From NCBI GenBank assembly GCA_003116975.1, contig BGKB01000004.1, forward strand, positions 582,398-646,397: DNA of 64,000 nucleotides, given 5' to 3'. Positions within the stretch are counted from its first letter, which is position 1; each line of letters opens with the position of its first letter. Source of the stretch: Aurantiochytrium sp. KH105. Lineage: Eukaryota > Sar > Bigyra > Thraustochytrida > Thraustochytriidae. Position numbers and translations under genes: made by a program. Shown here piece by piece: positions 61,959 to 64,000 of the stretch. The notes beneath the pieces were generated by a model, which saw only the letters and a program-made list of their open reading frames with translations, had not been told where the DNA came from and did no database searches.

Positions 61959-64000
61959 ATGGACGCACCAGCGTGTCCGGATGGAACTTTTGGTGAGCGC
62001 GTCTCGATGCAAGGCAGACCCTCAAGCGTCGCAATAGGTTTGGATTGGGACGAGGCTTCGCTTTCTTGTGCTCTCCCTCGTTTTGGCTGTGGTACAGTCG
62101 ATGAAGAAACAAACAGAAGTTCATCTTCTGCCCGATCTACGAATTTCCGGCGAACTTCAAGCAGCATTTGTGACGATGCTGAAAGCCCAGCGTCTGCTTG
62201 CGTCGCTACAGGAACTTCAAAATGCGCACGTGAAGACGAAGCCAACGTTGTTGCCAGGCGACCAAATCTTGAAGATCGATTGGATAGGTCCAACGGTGAG
62301 GACAATAACGACGACGACAACGACAACGACGACAACGACGGAGACGATGACAATGAGCGCGGAGTAGCTACTGCAGCTGCCGATGGACGAATGTTTGAAT
62401 TGGAAGGCCAACCATCCGTACGGTCTGACGAAATTCTCGATCCTTTAGCCTCATGGCCGTCGCTATGCAGGGAAACAGCGGATCGCGCTTGGGAATCCAT
62501 CGGCGTTCCGCTTGGTACGATCGCAGCTATTGTTGCCGACCAGAACAATCATCTTGGTACGCTCTCTGAAGTCAAGCAGATTCTGCTTGTCGCAAAGGAT
62601 CTTTTGAAAGAACGCCAATTATGGATCGATATAGCAGGCGCTGCAGAAAAAACCAGATGTCAAGCAGGCATCCCTGAAAACGCCCTTCCCGACGTTGTTG
62701 ATGTCTGCAAGAAGTGGCGTAACTCGGCGTCAGCGCAAATAGTCACGAGTGACTTGGGAGCTCTTTTTCCAACCGAATTTCCTCACGTCAAGTCTTCAAG
62801 ATCCCGTGACACGGGCACCAAGACCCGAGGCAAAGACCCATTTCAAGTATCTGCGGTCGCTTCGTCACCAGCTTCGGAAAAGAAACACAGCAAAGCTTCG
62901 ACGTTGATGTGGAATGCCCTTCGCTATGTCCTTATCCATGCTCTCGCAAACAGCGGAAATGGGCTGGTTGTCCGGGACAGGTACAAGAATTTCTTTGACA
63001 AGCCTTCCTCTCAATGGGATACTCTCACACTTATCAATCAGATGATTGATAAGGCCACGAGCAGCATGAATAAAGGTGCAGAACCTCGCGTCGCCGATAA
63101 ACGGGTTATGAAGTCCTTAGCAATGGGGAACCTCGTTGCTCGATTGATTGAAGCACTGATCAGTGACAGCGACACCTCACTGGCTATATACGGGCAGATT
63201 ACGATGGCCTCTGCTACTCGCCGCCAATTGACGGCCATGCAGATGGACAGGTCTACTCACTGGAGTGATCTTTCCGAGCTTGTCGGAAGCGTGCGCTTTA
63301 CGCCTCCGGCGCGATTAGAAACCGGAGTTGATCCTAGCGTCGCACCAGCAAGCCCATACAAGCCATCTTCTGGAAACGACGTGCAGGTTCTGCTTCGTCA
63401 GATTCGCCAGGACGTCATGAAAGTTAAGGTAGCTTTCGAAGCAAGTGGTCAAAACGAATCCACCCTGGATGAGATGAACGAGAGAGGTACGACAATGTTA
63501 AATGGCTACGGTGATTACGGCGCAGCGATGATTTCAGATGGCGCTGCCGATACAAGTGCCGGTGTGTACGGGGATAACAATGCAGCGATGCGTTCGGAAG
63601 GCGCTGGTGGGACGAGGCCTGATGTTGGTGCAGCCGCTTTCAAGAAGGTGGCAGCTTCATGCAAATTGAATGCGGAAGGTGTTATGTATGTAGCCAGGCT
63701 CTTACTCGAAAAGGATCACGGTGTCAGCTCTAAAGTCGGTAATCTCCATGACAGTAGAGCTCAAAGTATTGATGATGTCGATGTCGATGTGGACAACATC
63801 ACCCAGACGCGCAAACGCGCGAGGATCACTCCAATGGGCTCCTCCTCGAATATTGGGGGTTTGATGTCTTCAGCTTCGAACATCATCAACACGCGGCAGG
63901 AAGCACTCCTCCAGAGCAACAAGGAAGTGGCGCGAGAACAGATACAATTTATGAGAGAACGAGATGAGGCCGCAGACAGGCGTGCAGACCGGCAACTTGA
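61959..64000 (+). CDS. Unrecognised protein, partial (runs off right edge)
   Basis: The frame is open from about 61881. The first ATG is 61959 and 680 codons run to the edge with no stop. I do not recognise it. The N-terminal 170 residues are acidic and low-complexity, with an Asp/Asn-rich stretch (NNDDDNDNDDNDGDDDNE). A globular-looking part follows, with LWIDIAGAAEKTRCQAGIPE, ASTLMWNALRYVLIHALANS and QWDTLTLINQMIDKATSSMN. After about residue 500 there is another hydrophilic, Ala/Gly/Asp-rich part, then NTRQEALLQSNKEVAREQIQ and RERDEAADRRADRQ, which is coiled-coil-like. Position next to a possible inverted-repeat element raises the chance that it belongs to a mobile element, but no transposase or nuclease motif is visible in this part. 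Confidence 0.65.
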   Translation, partial: MDAPACPDGTFGERVSMQGRPSSVAIGLDWDEASLSCALPRFGCGTVDEETNRSSSSARSTNFRRTSSSICDDAESPASACVATGTSKCAREDEANVVARRPNLEDRLDRSNGEDNNDDDNDNDDNDGDDDNERGVATAAADGRMFELEGQPSVRSDEILDPLASWPSLCRETADRAWESIGVPLGTIAAIVADQNNHLGTLSEVKQILLVAKDLLKERQLWIDIAGAAEKTRCQAGIPENALPDVVDVCKKWRNSASAQIVTSDLGALFPTEFPHVKSSRSRDTGTKTRGKDPFQVSAVASSPASEKKHSKASTLMWNALRYVLIHALANSGNGLVVRDRYKNFFDKPSSQWDTLTLINQMIDKATSSMNKGAEPRVADKRVMKSLAMGNLVARLIEALISDSDTSLAIYGQITMASATRRQLTAMQMDRSTHWSDLSELVGSVRFTPPARLETGVDPSVAPASPYKPSSGNDVQVLLRQIRQDVMKVKVAFEASGQNESTLDEMNERGTTMLNGYGDYGAAMISDGAADTSAGVYGDNNAAMRSEGAGGTRPDVGAAAFKKVAASCKLNAEGVMYVARLLLEKDHGVSSKVGNLHDSRAQSIDDVDVDVDNITQTRKRARITPMGSSSNIGGLMSSASNIINTRQEALLQSNKEVAREQIQFMRERDEAADRRADRQL

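Noticed and set aside
61679-62548. 289-codon minus-strand frame
   Set aside because: Opposite strand of the right-edge ORF; Ser-rich shadow of its acidic region.

Overview
The window is nuclear DNA from a GC-rich, gene-dense, intron-poor protist. The gene set is plainly eukaryotic: COP9 signalosome subunit 2, GLE1, ribosomal protein L30, DNA ligase I, ATP23, Mpv17, TMEM14 and a site-2 protease. A DM10/EF-hand protein points to a flagellated stage. A voltage-gated proton channel and several secreted sulfatases point to a marine cell with a sulfated extracellular coat. A thraustochytrid-like stramenopile fits best, but that is inference. Only two introns are secure; both have GTAA(G) donors and lie inside codons of conserved catalytic motifs.

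Layout, left to right. A secreted purple acid phosphatase runs off the left edge on the minus strand (1-1017). A site-2 protease (1526-2688, -) and an Mpv17 family protein (3416-4066, -) follow. About 7 kb without a recognisable gene (4067-11124) is full of CAG, GGCT and GATC microsatellites. Next come a proton channel (11125-11850, +), CSN2 (12727-14187, -) and a coiled-coil/ankyrin/TPR/J-domain protein (14832-17672, -). A divergent promoter then leads to a VOC/glyoxalase-fold protein (18867-20165, +) and DNA ligase I (20500-23536, +). The ligase is broken by a 234-bp duplicated block around a single N, almost certainly an assembly artefact.

ATP23 (23785-24474, -) and a large tandem pseudokinase (24836-29866, -) follow. 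A second divergent promoter leads to a secreted laminin-B-like protein (31228-32331, +). Three iduronate-2-sulfatase-like genes (32706-34337 -, 40120-41775 +, 43186-45052 +) surround GLE1 (36745-38430, +). The DM10/EF-hand protein (45680-48283, -) and RPL30 (49069-49398, -) follow. After another long repeat-rich intergenic stretch come an unrecognised 1155-residue protein with two membrane segments (52921-56388, +), an unrecognised multipass membrane protein (57021-58076, +) and a FAD monooxygenase with an N-terminal zinc-knuckle-like segment (58971-60623, +). TMEM14 (61042-61365, -) precedes a 124-bp inverted-repeat element and an unrecognised open frame that runs off the right edge (61959-64000, +).

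The genes are individually transcribed and do not form an operon-like pathway. One theme recurs: secreted or extracellular enzymes (phosphatase, three sulfatases, laminin-B-like protein). The most interesting observations are the N-myristoylatable tandem pseudokinase with a possible TIR-like tail, the large possibly membrane-tethered protein with a Cys-rich head, the dual start of DNA ligase I, and a CACTTGCGCGCGC-type motif shared by several promoters.
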